From: Gammaproteobacteria bacterium
Lineage (GTDB): Bacteria > Pseudomonadota > Gammaproteobacteria > Steroidobacterales > GCA-2729495
Reading direction: 5' to 3'
NCBI GenBank assembly: GCA_021773815.1
Contig: JAJFJS010000106.1
Location: 1-57,216 of the forward strand
DNA: 57,216 nt
The notes beneath the pieces were generated by a model. That model had not been told where the DNA came from. It searched no databases and was given only the letters and a program-made list of their open reading frames with translations. Positions 7,881 through 15,336 of the stretch are shown here, in pieces. Within the stretch, counting starts at the first letter, position 1; each line of letters opens with the position of its first letter. The position numbers and the translations under genes are program-made.

Positions 7881-9822
7881 CAGTGTAATCCTGGCGGTTG
7901 GTATCGTTGTCGGATTGCGCGTTCGGTGCGCCGACGAGTTCGGCAATGCGTTGCTCGATCTCGCGCATGTGCAGCGGCTGGCCGCTGATCTTCTGCAGAC
8001 CTACGGCATCGACGAGAAACTCGGCGCGCACGATCATCCGCAGTTGGCCCGAGTTCAGTTCCGGGATCAGCACGCGGCGGTAGCGATGCAAGACATCACC
8101 GAGATTGGCCGGCAGGGGATTGAGATAGCGAAGATGCGCGGCCGCAACCGACAGGCCCCGGGCTCTGGCGTTTCTGGTTGCGTGGTGAATGGCGCCGTAG
8201 GTGCTGCCCCATCCGAGTACGAGCAATTCGCCGTTTTCCGGACCGTCGACTTCGATCGGCGCTATGTCATCGGCAATCCGGCGGATCTTGTCGCGGCGAA
8301 GATCGACCATGCGCTGATGGTTTGCAGAATCGTAGCTGACGTCACCGGTGACATCCTGTTTCTCGATGCCGCCGATCCGGTGCTCCAGGCCGGGGGTTCC
8401 GGGAATGGCCCAGGGTCTGGCCAGTGTATCCGGGTTCCGTCCGTAGGGCTTGAATGTGTCTGGATCGGTCGGGAAGGTGACGTCGATGGCGGGCAGGTCG
8501 GAGAGCTCCGGAATGCGCCAGGGCTCCGAGCCGTTTGCGATATAGCCGTCAGATAAGACGAAAACGGGCGTCATGTAGCGGATTGCCAGTCGCCAGGCTT
8601 CGAGTGCGATCGGGAAACAGTCGGCAGGACTTTGCGGTGCGAGCACCACGACCGGTGATTCTCCGTTCCTGCCGTACATCGCCTGCAGCAGGTCTGACTG
8701 CTCGGTCTTGGTTGGCAGCCCTGTCGACGGGCCGCCACGCTGAACGTTGATGATGACGACCGGCAGTTCGGTCATGACTGCGAGTCCGATCGCTTCGGAC
8801 TTCAGCGCGACGCCGGGGCCGCTCGTGCCCGTCAGGCCCAGCGAGCCGCCGTATGCGGCGCCGATCGCCATGCCGATGGCGGCGATCTCGTCCTCGGCCT
8901 GGACCGTCAGGATGCCGAAATGTCGAAACCGGGACAATTCGTGCAGGATGTCACTCGCCGGCGTTATCGGGTAGGACGCGTAGATTAGCGGCCGGCCGGA
9001 AACCGTCGCGGCGGCGAGAAACCCGAGCGCCGTTGCCTCGTTGCCGGTGACGCGCCGGTAGGTGCCGGCCGGCAGTGCGCTTCTGCCGATTCGGCAGCGG
9101 CTGGCGAACAGCTCGATCGTGTCCGCGTAGTTGAAACCGGCCCGCAGCGCCAGTTTGTTCGCCTCGATCAAGACATCATATTTTTCCGGTTCCGTGGCGC
9201 TGCGTTTCTTTTTATCGAACATGGCGTCGATCTGCTTGAGCAGGCCGTCCATCGGGCGATCGTATATCCAGGCCACCATGCCGAGCGTGAACATGTTCTT
9301 GCACAGAGAGGCCTGCTTCTTGCCGAGACCGAGTTCCCGGACCGCTTCGAGCGTCAGCGTTGAGATCGGGACCGGAAATACCTGGAACTCCGATAGCGTG
9401 CCATCTTCGCGCGGGTCGTTCTGCAGTTTTGCTTTCGCCAGGCCGATCTTGTCGAACGCATCCTCATTCAGGATGATGATGCCGCCGGGCGCCAGTTCGT
9501 GTTTATGCACGGCGACGGCGGCGGGATTGAGTGCCACCAGTACCTCGGGTCGATCGCCGGGCGTGTGAATTTCACCGGAACTGAAATTCAGCTGAAAGCT
9601 GCTGACGCCTGCGCGGGTGCCCGCGGGCGCCCGTATTTCCGCCGGGTAGTCCGGAAGCGTGCTGACGTCATGTCCGAACGCGGCCGAATCCTGTGTGAAC
9701 AACGAACCCGTCACCTGGATGCCGTCGCCCGAGTCGCCGGCGAAGCGAATGATGACGCTGTCGAGGTCTTGAGTCAGCGAGCGCTGTTGTTCCGCGCCTG
9801 ACTCATGCGGATTATTGGACAT
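7858..9822 (-). CDS. korA: 2-oxoacid:ferredoxin oxidoreductase, fused gamma-alpha subunit
   Basis: A 654-residue protein in which the gamma domain comes first (VIIRFAGDSGDGIQVTGSLF near residue 25), followed from about residue 220 by the alpha domain with YPITPASDILHELS and TGTSGPGVALKSEAIGLA, typical of the large subunit of two-subunit oxidoreductases. The start is set at ATG 9822, which has GGAAAG 9 bases upstream; a longer form to 9855 lacks support. The stop overlaps the beta subunit start. A strong palindrome lies at 9857-9884, immediately upstream on this strand, so the operon is probably regulated together with other parts of the cluster. Confidence 0.9.
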   Translation of the reverse strand: MSNNPHESGAEQQRSLTQDLDSVIIRFAGDSGDGIQVTGSLFTQDSAAFGHDVSTLPDYPAEIRAPAGTRAGVSSFQLNFSSGEIHTPGDRPEVLVALNPAAVAVHKHELAPGGIIILNEDAFDKIGLAKAKLQNDPREDGTLSEFQVFPVPISTLTLEAVRELGLGKKQASLCKNMFTLGMVAWIYDRPMDGLLKQIDAMFDKKKRSATEPEKYDVLIEANKLALRAGFNYADTIELFASRCRIGRSALPAGTYRRVTGNEATALGFLAAATVSGRPLIYASYPITPASDILHELSRFRHFGILTVQAEDEIAAIGMAIGAAYGGSLGLTGTSGPGVALKSEAIGLAVMTELPVVIINVQRGGPSTGLPTKTEQSDLLQAMYGRNGESPVVVLAPQSPADCFPIALEAWRLAIRYMTPVFVLSDGYIANGSEPWRIPELSDLPAIDVTFPTDPDTFKPYGRNPDTLARPWAIPGTPGLEHRIGGIEKQDVTGDVSYDSANHQRMVDLRRDKIRRIADDIAPIEVDGPENGELLVLGWGSTYGAIHHATRNARARGLSVAAAHLRYLNPLPANLGDVLHRYRRVLIPELNSGQLRMIVRAEFLVDAVGLQKISGQPLHMREIEQRIAELVGAPNAQSDNDTNRQDYTDVEHRTH

Positions 9823-9856
9823 AATCTTTATCTTTCCAAAGCGGATCGCTGCCAAG

Positions 9857-9884
9857 TTGTAATGTTAGCATGATAACATTACAA
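9857..9884 (-). promoter_or_regulatory. Palindromic operator/promoter region of the korAB operon
   Basis: Perfect 11-base arms TTGTAATGTTA and TAACATTACAA with a 6-base spacer lie 35 bases upstream of the korA start. On the minus strand TTGTAA and TACAAC are 17 bases apart and could be the -35 and -10, both inside the palindrome, so a bound protein would block the promoter. The arm TTGTAATG is shared with the sites at 23761 and 29700, but the half-site register differs by one base from the 8-6-8 form. Confidence 0.65.
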
Positions 9885-9887
9885 GAA

Positions 9888-9912
9888 CAAAAAGCCCGGC
9901 CGCAAACCGGGC
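9888..9912 (-). terminator. Rho-independent terminator on the minus strand, upstream of the korAB promoter
   Basis: GCCCGG (9894-9899) pairs with CCGGGC (9907-9912); read on the minus strand the hairpin is followed by TTTTTG. It lies upstream of, not within, the korAB transcript, and no gene is annotated to its right on the minus strand. It may end a short transcript starting at the palindrome 10006-10036, or insulate korAB. Confidence 0.6.
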
Positions 9913-10005
9913 CGAGTGTTCGTGCCTTGCGATATAACGGTTACGCGACATGGTTGGCGTTCTCCGTGGCGCTGATACGGGGTCGGTCGCGGGCTTTACC
10001 GGGCA

Positions 10006-10036
10006 TTGTCATATGGTTATTATAACCATATGACAA
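10006..10036. promoter_or_regulatory. 31-bp perfect palindrome, candidate bidirectional promoter/operator
   Basis: Arms TTGTCATATGGTTAT and ATAACCATATGACAA around a single central T make a perfect 31-base palindrome. Because of the symmetry, TTGTCA-17-TATGAC reads as a sigma70-like promoter on both strands. On the plus strand it would drive the epimerase gene at 10083; on the minus strand it would start a transcript of roughly 110 bases ending at the terminator 9888-9912. Confidence 0.6.
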
Positions 10037-10082
10037 CTATTGAGTGCGGTCCACCCTTTGGGCGCGAATCTGCCGATCTACC

Positions 10083-10970
10083 ATGAATAAAAACGTGCTG
10101 ATTATCGGCTGCGGCTATACCGGGCTGCGACTGGCGACCCGTTTGATTGAACGGGGCTGCCGGGTCACGGGCACGGCGCGCAGCGATGCCCGTATCGCGG
10201 CGATGCAGGCAGCGGGCGTCGAGCCGGTGACCGGCGCACTGGACGATGCAGCGACCCTGCGTCGGCTGGTCGCATCGCAGCCGGCCGCGGTGGTGTATTT
10301 CGTTCCGCCGCCGAGGAGCGGCGTGGATCCGTTGCCGGACATCGTGCAGGCATTTCGGCCGCTGGGCCTGGAGGCCTTTATCTTTACCAGCACGACCTCC
10401 GTTTACGGTGATCACAAGGGGGGGTGGGTCGACGAGACGACGTCGGTCACGGCCGACACGTCGAACGACCCGGCGCGGATATGGGCCGAGCGACTGGTGT
10501 TGGATGCGGGGACGAACTACGGAATGCCCATGCGTATCTGCCGGATCAGCGGCATTTACGGGCCGGGCCGGACGTTGCGGCCGCTATTGCAGAGTGGTCG
10601 ATACGCATTGATCAAGGGCCGTGACACCTGGGTCGGCCGGATTCATGTCGATGACCTGGTCACGGGCCTCATCGCGACCTGGCAGTGCGGGGAGAACGGA
10701 CAGGTTTACAACATGGTCGACCAGTGTCCGCATCTGGCCTCTGAATTCGCGAACCTGGCCGCGGATCTGAACCACCTGCCGCGTCCCGAGTGGATCAGTG
10801 AAGATACGGCCAGGCAGCGGTACAGCGACGACGAATTTTATCGCAAGGTGTCGAACAAGCGGATTCGCTGCGCACGCCTGATCAATGATCTCGGTGTCCA
10901 CCTGCAGTATCCGAGTTACCGGGAAGGGTTGCCGGCCTCGGTGGCCGAGGATTGCGCCAGCGCAGCGTGA
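10083..10970 (+). CDS. NAD(P)-dependent epimerase/dehydratase (extended SDR, YeeZ-like)
   Basis: The start is taken at ATG 10083 so that the Rossmann motif VLIIGCGYTGLRLATRLI falls at residues 4-21; a longer frame from 10044 has no ribosome site. The 295-residue protein continues with FTSTTSVYGDHKGGWVDE (active-site region), RICRISGIYGPGRT and RIHVDDLV, the pattern of extended short-chain dehydrogenases acting on nucleotide sugars or related compounds. The catalytic Y-x3-K is not in its classical form, as in many YeeZ-type members. It stands alone on the plus strand between korAB and the hemD operon, behind a strong palindrome. Substrate unknown. Confidence 0.8.
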   Translation: MNKNVLIIGCGYTGLRLATRLIERGCRVTGTARSDARIAAMQAAGVEPVTGALDDAATLRRLVASQPAAVVYFVPPPRSGVDPLPDIVQAFRPLGLEAFIFTSTTSVYGDHKGGWVDETTSVTADTSNDPARIWAERLVLDAGTNYGMPMRICRISGIYGPGRTLRPLLQSGRYALIKGRDTWVGRIHVDDLVTGLIATWQCGENGQVYNMVDQCPHLASEFANLAADLNHLPRPEWISEDTARQRYSDDEFYRKVSNKRIRCARLINDLGVHLQYPSYREGLPASVAEDCASAA

Positions 10971-11066
10971 CGCACCCGTGCCTGCCGCCGCATTGTCGGG
11001 TGGGCAGGGTTCGCCGTGCGATTGCTTCGGGTGTCGGCACGGATGGTGGATGCCGGTCTGCCGGGG

Positions 11067-11891
11067 TCAGGATCTGAAGTGGTTCTCCATGGCCTCGATG
11101 TAGCCCTCGAAGACCGAGTAGTTGTCTGCCACGACATCGACGCGCAGATCGCGTTGCCTGGCGCCGTTGGCGGTTACGGGTCCATAGCAGGCGATCGTGC
11201 GCTGATTCAGGATGTCGCGTCGTTCTCCCAGCAAGTGCAGCAGGCCGTCGATTTCTCCGACGCTGGTGAACGCGATCAGGTCCGGGACGTCGTCGAGAAT
11301 CATCTGTAATTCCGGTTCGAGTCCGCCTGTCATTCGCCGTGTCGCATACGCGGGTACGCGGTGGACATCCATTCCCAAGGCCTGCAGCCCATCAACAAAG
11401 TCGGGAATGACCGACGGCTCGTCCATACCGTAGACCTCGGGCACCGGCAGCAGGATCCTGCTGCCGTTCTCGCCGCGGCGTTCGAGTTCCTCGATGACGC
11501 CGCGTGTACTCGCGGCCGGCGGCAGCAGATCGACGGCAACGCCCTGAGCTTCCAGCGCCTTGCCGTCATTGCCCAGCGCGCTGACGCGGGTTCCGGACAG
11601 GACGCTCTTGTCCAGACCCAGCGCGTCGAGCCGGTTGAAGAATGCCTCGATGCCATTGCGGCTCGTGAAAGAGATCCAGTCATAATCGGCGAGGTGGCCG
11701 ATGGCTTCGTCGAACTTGGCATAGTCCTGCATCGGTTCGATGACGATCGTTGGCATCCAGATCGGCAGCGCGCCGTGCTGCACCAGCAGGCCGGCGAGCT
11801 TGCGCGCATAGTTCCGCGGCGCGCAGAACAGGATGCGTTTGCCGAACAGCGGTAGGTCGCTGCGCGCGATCAGTGTCTTTTCATTGTCCAT
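11067..11891 (-). CDS. hemD: Uroporphyrinogen-III synthase-like protein (HemD family)
   Basis: HemD closes hydroxymethylbilane to uroporphyrinogen III with inversion of ring D. The 274-residue protein has the two-lobed pattern of the family: an N-terminal LFCAPRNYARKLAGLLVQHG (like the usual start of HemD, where a valine-threonine-arginine is common), YDWISFTSRNGIEAFF, VSALGNDGKALEAQG, ILLPVP, and in the second half DLIAFTSVGEIDGLLHLL and IACYGPVTANGARQRDL. A GGAAGGA ribosome site precedes the ATG at 11891, and the start overlaps the upstream flavoprotein gene by 11 bases. The typical hemC partner is absent, so this looks like an accessory copy serving the nearby hemE paralogues. Confidence 0.85.
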   Translation of the reverse strand: MDNEKTLIARSDLPLFGKRILFCAPRNYARKLAGLLVQHGALPIWMPTIVIEPMQDYAKFDEAIGHLADYDWISFTSRNGIEAFFNRLDALGLDKSVLSGTRVSALGNDGKALEAQGVAVDLLPPAASTRGVIEELERRGENGSRILLPVPEVYGMDEPSVIPDFVDGLQALGMDVHRVPAYATRRMTGGLEPELQMILDDVPDLIAFTSVGEIDGLLHLLGERRDILNQRTIACYGPVTANGARQRDLRVDVVADNYSVFEGYIEAMENHFRS

Positions 11892-12462
11892 CTTCGGTCC
11901 TTCCCGAGTCGTCGGTCTTCTCTGACCAGGTTTGCAGTACGCCGTAGCCTTCGCGCATCAGCGCCAGGTCCCGGAACTCGATTTTCTCGGGTCGTATACG
12001 GATGATCGTCGTCCGGCGCGGCTCCTCGTCGGGCATGCCCATCGCCCGGCGGTACTTGCGCCAGTCATAGACCTGCAAAGCGTCGGTGTATTCCTCCGGA
12101 CGTTCATCGTAGCGCAGCAGTTCCGCGTACCCGGTTAATTGCACGCCCACGATAGCGTGCCAATCCGTCCAATCGGTATACGGAGCGCTATAGATGCCGA
12201 CGCTGACGCGCGGGTTAGCCTCGATATTCGGTACCTTCGTGCCGCGTGAGGCGGCGATGAAAATCGTCAGGCCGTCGGCGTAGTACTCGATCGGTGTGGC
12301 GCGCGGTTCATCATTCCGGCAAGTGGCCAGCACACAAATATTGCAGCGCCGCAAGAATGCGGCGATTCGGCATTCCATATCGGTTCGCGACAGTTGGGTC
12401 GTCAGTCCGGAGGTGCGTAGTCGTCCGAACTCCGTCAGCTGCGTGGCAGGGTCTTTCATCAT
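11881..12462 (-). CDS. Pyridoxamine-5'-phosphate-oxidase-related split-barrel protein
   Basis: A 193-residue cytoplasmic protein with a single flavin-reductase-like split barrel: NICVLATCRNDEPRATPIEY (first strands, about residues 41-60), the cofactor phosphate-binding region ASRGTKVPNIEANPRVSVGI, and VQLTGYAELL. Members bind FMN, F420 or haem and reduce or cleave small substrates; the HugZ/HutZ haem-degrading enzymes share the fold. It is the first gene of a two-gene operon with hemD, overlapping it by 11 bases. Its promoter carries an operator-like palindrome at 12510-12531. A role in tetrapyrrole metabolism follows from this context only. Confidence 0.8.
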   Translation of the reverse strand: MMKDPATQLTEFGRLRTSGLTTQLSRTDMECRIAAFLRRCNICVLATCRNDEPRATPIEYYADGLTIFIAASRGTKVPNIEANPRVSVGIYSAPYTDWTDWHAIVGVQLTGYAELLRYDERPEEYTDALQVYDWRKYRRAMGMPDEEPRRTTIIRIRPEKIEFRDLALMREGYGVLQTWSEKTDDSGRTEDGQ

Positions 12463-12509
12463 CTGGTTTGTTCCGAGGCGGCCCGTGGCGGCGGGCAGGG
12501 TGATACTAA

Positions 12510-12544
12510 CTTGTTATCCTAATATAATGACTATGTTGACTCAA
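12510..12544 (-). promoter_or_regulatory. Promoter with overlapping operator for the split-barrel/hemD operon
   Basis: On the minus strand TTGAGT (12539-12544) and TAGGAT (12516-12521) are 17 bases apart and fit a sigma70 promoter. The palindrome CTTGTTAT-N6-ATAATGAC at 12510-12531 covers the -10. The same 8-6-8 pattern recurs 58 bases downstream over the promoter that reads the other way, so each divergent unit appears to have its own operator. Confidence 0.65.
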
Positions 12545-12589
12545 TGCGGGCGCCGTTGCTGGGGTACCGGGGCGTCGGCAACTGATCTT

Positions 12590-12619
12590 CTTGTTATCTT
12601 GTTATAACGACAATATAAT
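12590..12619 (+). promoter_or_regulatory. Promoter with overlapping operator for the reductase/ferredoxin/hemE operon
   Basis: TTGTTA (12591-12596) and a perfect TATAAT (12614-12619) are 17 bases apart, 33 bases upstream of the GTG start at 12652. The operator-like palindrome CTTGTTAT-N6-ATAACGAC occupies 12590-12611, over the -35 and the spacer, which suits repression. It matches the sites at 12510 and 23761 closely. Confidence 0.75.
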
Positions 12620-12651
12620 CGATTTTTCCAGCGGATATCGGAGATAGCGGC

Positions 12652-13965
12652 GTGACCTATGACCTGATCATAGTCGGTGCGGGCCCCGGAGGCGCCATGG
12701 CGGCGCGCAAGGCAGCCCGTGACGGCTTGAAAGTGCTGATCCTCGAGAAGAACAAGGAAATCGGCACGATTACGCGGTTTTGCAGTCGGCTGCTCCGGCT
12801 CGGCAGCGGCGGATTCTCGTCCGACAAGCCGGTAACCGATATCAAGATGGACCGGGCGACCTGTACGATCGAAGTCGGCCCCCCCGGCGAGCATGTCGTG
12901 CATATGAACACGCTGCCGGCCGATGCATCCTTTGCTTATCGCGGCGAACTGGCCCCGTGTTTTAACGAGACCTGGATGTCGCCGGGTGGCGCCGGTTTCG
13001 ACCGGGATCCAAATGGCCGGCAGATCGAAGGTTTTGTCGTCGACAAAGAAGAACTGATCAGGGGCATGGTCGGCGATGCCGCAGGCGCCGGATGCGACAT
13101 CCGCCCCGGGACGAAATGCGTCGGTATCGAGGACACCGGTGATGGCGTTCGCGTCACCGTGAAATCGGAGCTCGGCGAGGAAGTCCTGCAGGCACGGCGC
13201 GCCATCGTCTCCGACGGTTCGTTCTCGCCGTTGCTCGATCAGATGGGGTTCAATGACGATCGGCCGAAAGGAATCGGTCGCATCAAGTTCATGAGCTATA
13301 TCCTTGACCGCTGTGACCCGCCATTCAAGGAAATGCGCCGATTGCGGTGCACCTATCCGTCATTGCACACGGGGTTCATCAATTCCGGCCCGTGGCCGCC
13401 GGGGCTCTGGGAGATCAGTTGTTCCGCGCCGGTCACCAATCCCGTGAAGCTACCCGATGTACTCAACGCATTCCTGGCAAACTCGGCGTTCAGTTATATG
13501 TTCGAGGGCGCGAAGATTGTCGGCAAACAGGCCTGCAATATGGATCTGCGGCCACCGGTCTGGGAAGCTGCGCGCGGCAACGTGATCTGCGTAGGCGACA
13601 ACGCCGCATTTGCCGAGACGGCGATCAAGGGTGCGATTGCTTGCGGGTATCGGGCGGCCGAAGCAACGTCGAAGGCGCTCGATGCCAAAGACGGTAACGG
13701 TTTCTATAACGAATACTGGACGCATGCATTCAATTTCTTCAGCCCGCAGTACAACAAGCGTAGCCGGCGGTTGCCGCCGATCCCGACCGTATTGACCGAC
13801 GGCGAGACCGATACGTTGTTCCGTTGGTTTACGGATCAGGAGATATACGGCGTCCCGGCCGATATCCTGCCGGATAACCGCGAGCGATTAGCGGCAGATT
13901 TGCCGGAGATTGCCGCAAAGTTTTTCGGCGGTGCCAAAAATACCGGCGACCGGCAAGCAGCATGA
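12652..13965 (+). CDS. Geranylgeranyl-reductase-family FAD flavoprotein, copy 1
   Basis: The GTG start at 12652 has GGAG 9 bases upstream. The 437-residue protein begins with the FAD motif YDLIIVGAGPGGAMAARKAA, then LILEKNKEIG, and has the late FAD motif GNVICVGDNAAFAETAIKGA around residue 305-325, as in geranylgeranyl reductases (ChlP/BchP and archaeal lipid reductases). These enzymes hydrogenate double bonds using reduced ferredoxin or NADPH. It heads an operon with a ferredoxin and two hemE paralogues. A paralogue lies at 22398-23705 beside hemE copy 3; both share CSRLLRLG and NMDLRPPV motifs. Whether the substrate is an isoprenoid or a tetrapyrrole is unknown. Confidence 0.85.
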   Translation: MTYDLIIVGAGPGGAMAARKAARDGLKVLILEKNKEIGTITRFCSRLLRLGSGGFSSDKPVTDIKMDRATCTIEVGPPGEHVVHMNTLPADASFAYRGELAPCFNETWMSPGGAGFDRDPNGRQIEGFVVDKEELIRGMVGDAAGAGCDIRPGTKCVGIEDTGDGVRVTVKSELGEEVLQARRAIVSDGSFSPLLDQMGFNDDRPKGIGRIKFMSYILDRCDPPFKEMRRLRCTYPSLHTGFINSGPWPPGLWEISCSAPVTNPVKLPDVLNAFLANSAFSYMFEGAKIVGKQACNMDLRPPVWEAARGNVICVGDNAAFAETAIKGAIACGYRAAEATSKALDAKDGNGFYNEYWTHAFNFFSPQYNKRSRRLPPIPTVLTDGETDTLFRWFTDQEIYGVPADILPDNRERLAADLPEIAAKFFGGAKNTGDRQAA

Positions 13966-13999
13966 AACAGGATAAGCGAGGAATCCGAAGGAGGTCACA

Positions 14000-14287
14000 A
14001 TGGCGTTGAGAATTACTGACGAATGTCTGAATTGCTATGCTTGTATTTCTGATTGCCCGAATGAGGCGATCAGTGAGGGTGACGCAATCCATGTCATCGA
14101 TCCTCAGCGCTGCACAGAGTGTGTCGGGTCTTATGACCGGCCGAGTTGTATCGAGGTTTGCCCCGTCGAGGAAGCGATCGAATGGGATCCGGAGCGCGTG
14201 GAGACGGCCGATATACTGACCGAGCGCTGGAAGGGTCTGCATCCCGGCGAGACGCCGACTTTGTTTGATAAAAAGGAAACCGCTTGA
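14000..14287 (+). CDS. YfhL-type 4Fe-4S dicluster ferredoxin
   Basis: A 95-residue protein with an excellent AAGGAGG ribosome site 5 bases before the ATG. Cysteine spacing is CLNCYACISDCP (first cluster) and CTECVGSYDRPSCIEVCP (second cluster, with the longer insertion between the second and third cysteines seen in YfhL/FdxN-type ferredoxins). It would carry low-potential electrons, plausibly from the korAB oxidoreductase to the flavoprotein encoded just upstream. Its TGA shares one base with the ATG of the next gene, hemE copy 1, so the two are translationally coupled. Confidence 0.92.
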   Translation: MALRITDECLNCYACISDCPNEAISEGDAIHVIDPQRCTECVGSYDRPSCIEVCPVEEAIEWDPERVETADILTERWKGLHPGETPTLFDKKETA

Positions 14288-15327
14288 TGAACGACACGTT
14301 CCTCAGGGCCTGCCGAGGCGAAAAGGTTGATTTCACGCCGGTCTGGCTGATGCGTCAGGCCGGACGCTACCTGCCCCAGTATCAGAAAGTGCTGGCCCGG
14401 TCGGATTTCCTGACGGCCTGCCGGACGCCGGAGATCGCCGCGGAGATTACGATACAGCCGGTTGACGTTCTCGGTGTCGATGCCGCGATTTTCTATTCGG
14501 ACATCACGACGACGGTCGTGCCGATGGGCATGGATTTGCATTACGAGGCGGGCAAGGGTCCGTCGTATTCGAATCCGGTGCGCACGGCTGCCGATGCCGA
14601 ACGACTGATCGTGCCGGATGATCCGGCCGAGGGTCTCGGTTTCGTCTATGAAGCGCAGCGAATCTGCGCGCGCGAGCTGGAAAACCGAGTGCCGCTGATC
14701 GGCTTTGCCGGTGCGCCGTTTACGGTCGCCGCTTATATGGTCGAGGGTGGTGGCAGCCATTCGTTCGTCAATTATCGGCGCATGGCGTTTGCCGATCCGG
14801 CCACGTATTCGACCCTGATGGACAAGGTTTCCCGCCATACGGCCAACTACCTGAGGGCGCAGGCCGCGGCCGGGGCGAATGCACTGATGCTGTTCGATTC
14901 GCACGCGGGTCTGCTCGGGCCGCAGGACTACGAGTCACTGAACCTGCCCTACGTCAAACGAATTATCGCGGATATCAAGGATACCGGGGTGCCGATCATC
15001 TATTTTGGTCTCGGTGCGCACGGTTCGCTCGGCGCTATCAGTGAATGCGGTGCGGATGTCATTGGCATCGACTACGGGTTGCATCTCGGCGAGGCGGTCA
15101 AAGAGCTGGGCTCCGGTGTTTCCGTTCAGGGAAATGTCGAACCGCATATATTTTTCCAGACGCGTCGTGAGATCGAACGGCGCGTCGTTGAGACGCTGGC
15201 CGGCGGCAAGGCCGCGCGAGGACATGTGTTCAATCTTGGCCACGGCGTACCGCAGCACTCGCCGGTTGATCAGGTCAGGGCGATGGTCGATATCGTTCAC
15301 GAGACGAGCCAGGCCCGGGCGGCCTGA
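14287..15327 (+). CDS. hemE: Uroporphyrinogen decarboxylase, copy 1 (all catalytic positions kept)
   Basis: HemE removes the four acetate carboxyls of uroporphyrinogen to give coproporphyrinogen. In this 346-residue protein the residues known from human UROD are all present: both arginines of LMRQAGRYLP (residues 23 and 27), the aspartate of YSDITT (72), the tyrosine of AAYMVEGG (150), the serine of FDSHAG and the histidine of NLGHGV. All three copies here share SDITTTVVPMG where typical HemE has SDIL-VPDAMG, so they form one distinct subfamily. The start overlaps the ferredoxin stop by one base. It is probably the fully active member of the set. Confidence 0.92.
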   Translation: MNDTFLRACRGEKVDFTPVWLMRQAGRYLPQYQKVLARSDFLTACRTPEIAAEITIQPVDVLGVDAAIFYSDITTTVVPMGMDLHYEAGKGPSYSNPVRTAADAERLIVPDDPAEGLGFVYEAQRICARELENRVPLIGFAGAPFTVAAYMVEGGGSHSFVNYRRMAFADPATYSTLMDKVSRHTANYLRAQAAAGANALMLFDSHAGLLGPQDYESLNLPYVKRIIADIKDTGVPIIYFGLGAHGSLGAISECGADVIGIDYGLHLGEAVKELGSGVSVQGNVEPHIFFQTRREIERRVVETLAGGKAARGHVFNLGHGVPQHSPVDQVRAMVDIVHETSQARAA

Positions 15328-15336
15328 GGTAGCCGC

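Noticed and set aside
9941-10006. Minus-strand 21-codon frame between the palindrome and the terminator
   Set aside because: The ATG would lie upstream of the expected transcript start and has no ribosome site, so I prefer a non-coding RNA reading.
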